Assembly (NCBI RefSeq): GCF_002863865.1
Contig: NZ_CP022684.1
Span: forward strand, 2,137,501 to 2,201,500
DNA: 64,000 nucleotides
Reading direction: 5' to 3'
DNA from: Ketobacter alkanivorans
GTDB taxonomy: Bacteria > Pseudomonadota > Gammaproteobacteria > Pseudomonadales > Ketobacteraceae
Shown: piece by piece, positions 62,056-64,000 of the stretch
Layout: each line of letters begins with the position of its first letter
Position numbering within the stretch: the first letter of the stretch is position 1
Notes under the pieces: generated by a model
Database searches by the model: none
What the model was told of the DNA's origin: nothing
The model's input: only the letters and a program-made list of their open reading frames with translations
Translations under genes and position numbers: made by a program

Positions 62056-63197
62056 GACAGTGCCTCCCCGGCATCACCGGCCGCCAGCGCTTTCTTCTCA
62101 GCCCGTTTATCTTTCCACTGCTGCACCACACCCACCACACCTTGGGGCAGGAACAGCGTAGACACCACAAACAAGCCTCCCAGCATGAACAACCACACCT
62201 CAGGGAATGCGCCAGTGAAGAAGGTCTTGCCGTAATTCACCAGCACCGCACCGATCACCGCACCATAGAGGAATCCACGGCCACCCACAGCCACCCAGAT
62301 AATAATCTCGATAGAGTTGATCGGCGAAAACTCACCGGGGTTAATGATGCCAACTTGAGGCACATACAAGGCACCGGCAATACCCGCCAGAATCGCACTT
62401 AACACAAACACGAACAGCTTGTAGTGCTCCACCCGATAACCGATAAATCGGGTACGGCTCTCGGCGTCGCGAATCGATACCAGCACCCGCCCCAACTTCG
62501 ACGACACCACAAAGCGACACAGCAGATACCCCAGTATCAAGGCAATACCCGAGCACACAAACAAAGCCACCTTGGTGCTATCCGCCTGCAGACTGAACCC
62601 CAGCAGATCCTTGAAATCAGTCAGCCCGTTATTACCACCAAAGCCCATATCGTTACGGAAAAAGGCCAACATCAGAGCGTAGGTCATGGCCTGCGTAATG
62701 ATGGACAAGTACACCCCCGTAACACGGGAACGGAAAGCCAACCAGCCAAACACAAACGCAAGGATAGCGGGGGCAATAGCAACCATGGCCATGGCAAAGA
62801 AGAAATTGTCAAAACCAAACCAATACCAAGGTAGCTCCTGCCAGTTCAAAAACACCATAAAATCGGGCAACAGCGGATTACCGTACACGCCGCGATCACC
62901 GATCTGACGCATCATATACATACCCATGGCGTATCCACCCAGCGCAAAGAATGCACCGTGACCCAAACTGAGAATACCGCAGTACCCCCAGATCAAATCC
63001 ACCGCCAAAGCTAACAAGGCGTAACACAAGTACTTGCCCAGTAACCCAATGGTGTAAGAGGACACGTGGAACACGGAACTTTCCGGCACCAGCATATTCA
63101 ACATGGGCAGTACGATAATGGCTGTCAGAATCACCGCCAACAAACGCTTCCCGGCCACATCGTTCATGAGCCAGGCCAATCTGGATTGTGATGTCAT
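62052..63197 (-). CDS. urtC: Urea ABC transporter permease UrtC
   Basis: The protein has 381 residues with about ten membrane helices. The family block DLIWGYCGILSLGHGAFFALGGYAMGMYMMRQIG is clear, and the insertion GVYGNPLLPDFMVFLNWQELPWYW is characteristic of UrtC rather than LivM. It pairs with UrtB to form the translocation channel. It follows urtB by 3 bases and overlaps urtD. The start ATG at 63197 is the only good Met. Confidence 0.9.
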   Translation of the reverse strand: MTSQSRLAWLMNDVAGKRLLAVILTAIIVLPMLNMLVPESSVFHVSSYTIGLLGKYLCYALLALAVDLIWGYCGILSLGHGAFFALGGYAMGMYMMRQIGDRGVYGNPLLPDFMVFLNWQELPWYWFGFDNFFFAMAMVAIAPAILAFVFGWLAFRSRVTGVYLSIITQAMTYALMLAFFRNDMGFGGNNGLTDFKDLLGFSLQADSTKVALFVCSGIALILGYLLCRFVVSSKLGRVLVSIRDAESRTRFIGYRVEHYKLFVFVLSAILAGIAGALYVPQVGIINPGEFSPINSIEIIIWVAVGGRGFLYGAVIGAVLVNYGKTFFTGAFPEVWLFMLGGLFVVSTLFLPQGVVGVVQQWKDKRAEKKALAAGDAGEALS

Positions 63198-63200
63198 GGC

Positions 63201-64000
63201 TTAACCCTCCACAAACCGGCCTTTCAGGGCAAACAAACCCCTGGGCCGACGCTGAATAAACAGAATGATGAACACCAGAATCAGGATCTTGGCCAACACC
63301 GCCCCTGCCACCGGTTCTACAAATTTGTTGGCAACACCCAAACTGATGGCTGCCACAAAGGTGCCCCACAGATTACCCACACCACCAAACACCACCACCA
63401 GGAACGAATCAATGATGTAGGACTGCCCCAGGTTAGGGCCGACATTGGTAAGCTGACTTAACGCCACCCCCGCGATACCGGCAATACCGGAACCTAAACC
63501 GAAGGTCATGGCATCCACCCAACCTGTGCGAATGCCCATGGAGCTGGCCATGGAACGGTTCTGCGTAACTGCCCGCATCTGCAGCCCGAAGAAACTCTTC
63601 TTCAGCAACAACATCAATCCAAACAGCACTACCAACGCAAAAACGATGATATATAAACGGTTATAAGTGAGGGAAAGGAACCCATTTAAGTGCAGGGATC
63701 CACTCATCCATTCCGGCGTAATCACAGAACGATTGAGTGGCGAAAAGACCGAACGCACCAACTGCTGTAGAATCAGGCTGATACCAAAGGTCGCCAGCAA
63801 GGTTTCCAAGGGGCGGCCGTACAAATGCCGAATCACCGTACGTTCAATCACAATCCCCATCAAACCCGACACCATAAATGCGGCTGGAACTGCCACGATT
63901 AACGATGCCTCAATATAATTTGGCATCAATAACTGCACCACGTATGTGGTGTATGCGCCCAACATAATCATTTCGCCGTGGGCCATATTGATCACCCCCA
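63201..64000 (-). CDS. urtB: Urea ABC transporter permease UrtB, C-terminal part (5' end outside window)
   Basis: The frame stays open to the right edge, so the N-terminal part lies beyond base 64000. The visible 266 residues begin in GVINMAHGEMIMLGAYTTYV, a block shared by UrtB/LivH permeases, and continue with AVTQNRSMASSMGIRTGWVDAMTFGLGSGIAGIAGVALSQLTNVGPNLGQSYIID, which contains the UrtB-specific pattern of the last third. About seven membrane helices are visible. It is the first visible gene of the urtBCDE order; urtA should lie further upstream. Confidence 0.88.
   Translation of the reverse strand, partial: GVINMAHGEMIMLGAYTTYVVQLLMPNYIEASLIVAVPAAFMVSGLMGIVIERTVIRHLYGRPLETLLATFGISLILQQLVRSVFSPLNRSVITPEWMSGSLHLNGFLSLTYNRLYIIVFALVVLFGLMLLLKKSFFGLQMRAVTQNRSMASSMGIRTGWVDAMTFGLGSGIAGIAGVALSQLTNVGPNLGQSYIIDSFLVVVFGGVGNLWGTFVAAISLGVANKFVEPVAGAVLAKILILVFIILFIQRRPRGLFALKGRFVEG

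Overview
The window is chromosomal DNA of a Gram-negative, aerobic gammaproteobacterium, probably of the Pseudomonadales/Oceanospirillales type. That placement is an inference. It rests on the gene order lysA-dapF-DUF484-xerC-HAD ... sutA-like ... amtB-glnK-ubiK ... comM, which I recall as a largely contiguous neighbourhood in Pseudomonas, together with PA2778/PA2779-family proteins, cmoAB, rep and many outer-membrane proteins. No rRNA, tRNA, CRISPR array, transposase or prophage gene was seen.

Layout. (1) 1-3176: lysA (5' truncated), dapF, a DUF484 gene and xerC in one tight operon. (2) 3177-10347: an accessory block with a RoxA-like di-heme rubber oxygenase homologue, a convergent 1066-residue Ig/beta-propeller/di-heme protein and an unknown secreted protein. 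It sits between xerC and the HAD phosphatase gene (10450) that normally follows it. (3) 11390-13365: a porin plus short PstS-like protein, then a SutA-like gene. (4) 13619-20132: an AraC regulator divergent from an alpha/beta hydrolase-SDR-PF10118 operon, then DUF523 and a TonB receptor. (5) 20137-27705: an iron alcohol dehydrogenase, aldehyde dehydrogenase and glutamine-synthetase-like ligase, then speA, speE and a DUF4124 gene. (6) 27929-30181: amtB, glnK and ubiK. (7) 30280-38194: a PA2779/PA2778 pair, two adjacent 7TMR-DISM receptors (one diguanylate cyclase, one hybrid kinase) and comM. (8) 38170-41370: an orphan histidine kinase beside a second porin/PstS-like module.

(9) 41489-46228: a CrtC-like DUF7064 protein, an APH-fold kinase, a DUF6285 (LvaB-like) protein, a TetR regulator and a FadL transporter. 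The two outer transcription units carry an identical 17-base element upstream. (10) 46402-48625: btuB under a cobalamin riboswitch. (11) 48707-53520: a small unknown gene, cmoB, cmoA, an unknown gene, an acyl-CoA dehydrogenase and an SDR. (12) 53728-58040: rep, a TorF-type porin and a collagen-like secreted protein whose 3' end is duplicated in an exact 173-bp tandem repeat. (13) 58207-60439: egtB-egtD for ergothioneine. (14) 60567-64000: urtE, urtD, urtC and partial urtB for urea uptake.

The strongest biological theme is lipid or hydrocarbon-derived acid metabolism. The APH kinase and DUF6285 partner (LvaA/LvaB-like), with an acyl-CoA dehydrogenase and SDR 8 kb away (LvaC/LvaD-like) and a FadL porin, resemble the 4-hydroxyacyl-CoA phosphorylation-elimination pathway known from levulinate catabolism in Pseudomonas putida. 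The RoxA-like locus could supply oxidised isoprenoid fragments, but that link is speculative. Nitrogen supply is the second theme (amtB-glnK, urt, arginine decarboxylase and the gamma-glutamylation ligase set). All functions are assigned from sequence reading alone, without database searches.
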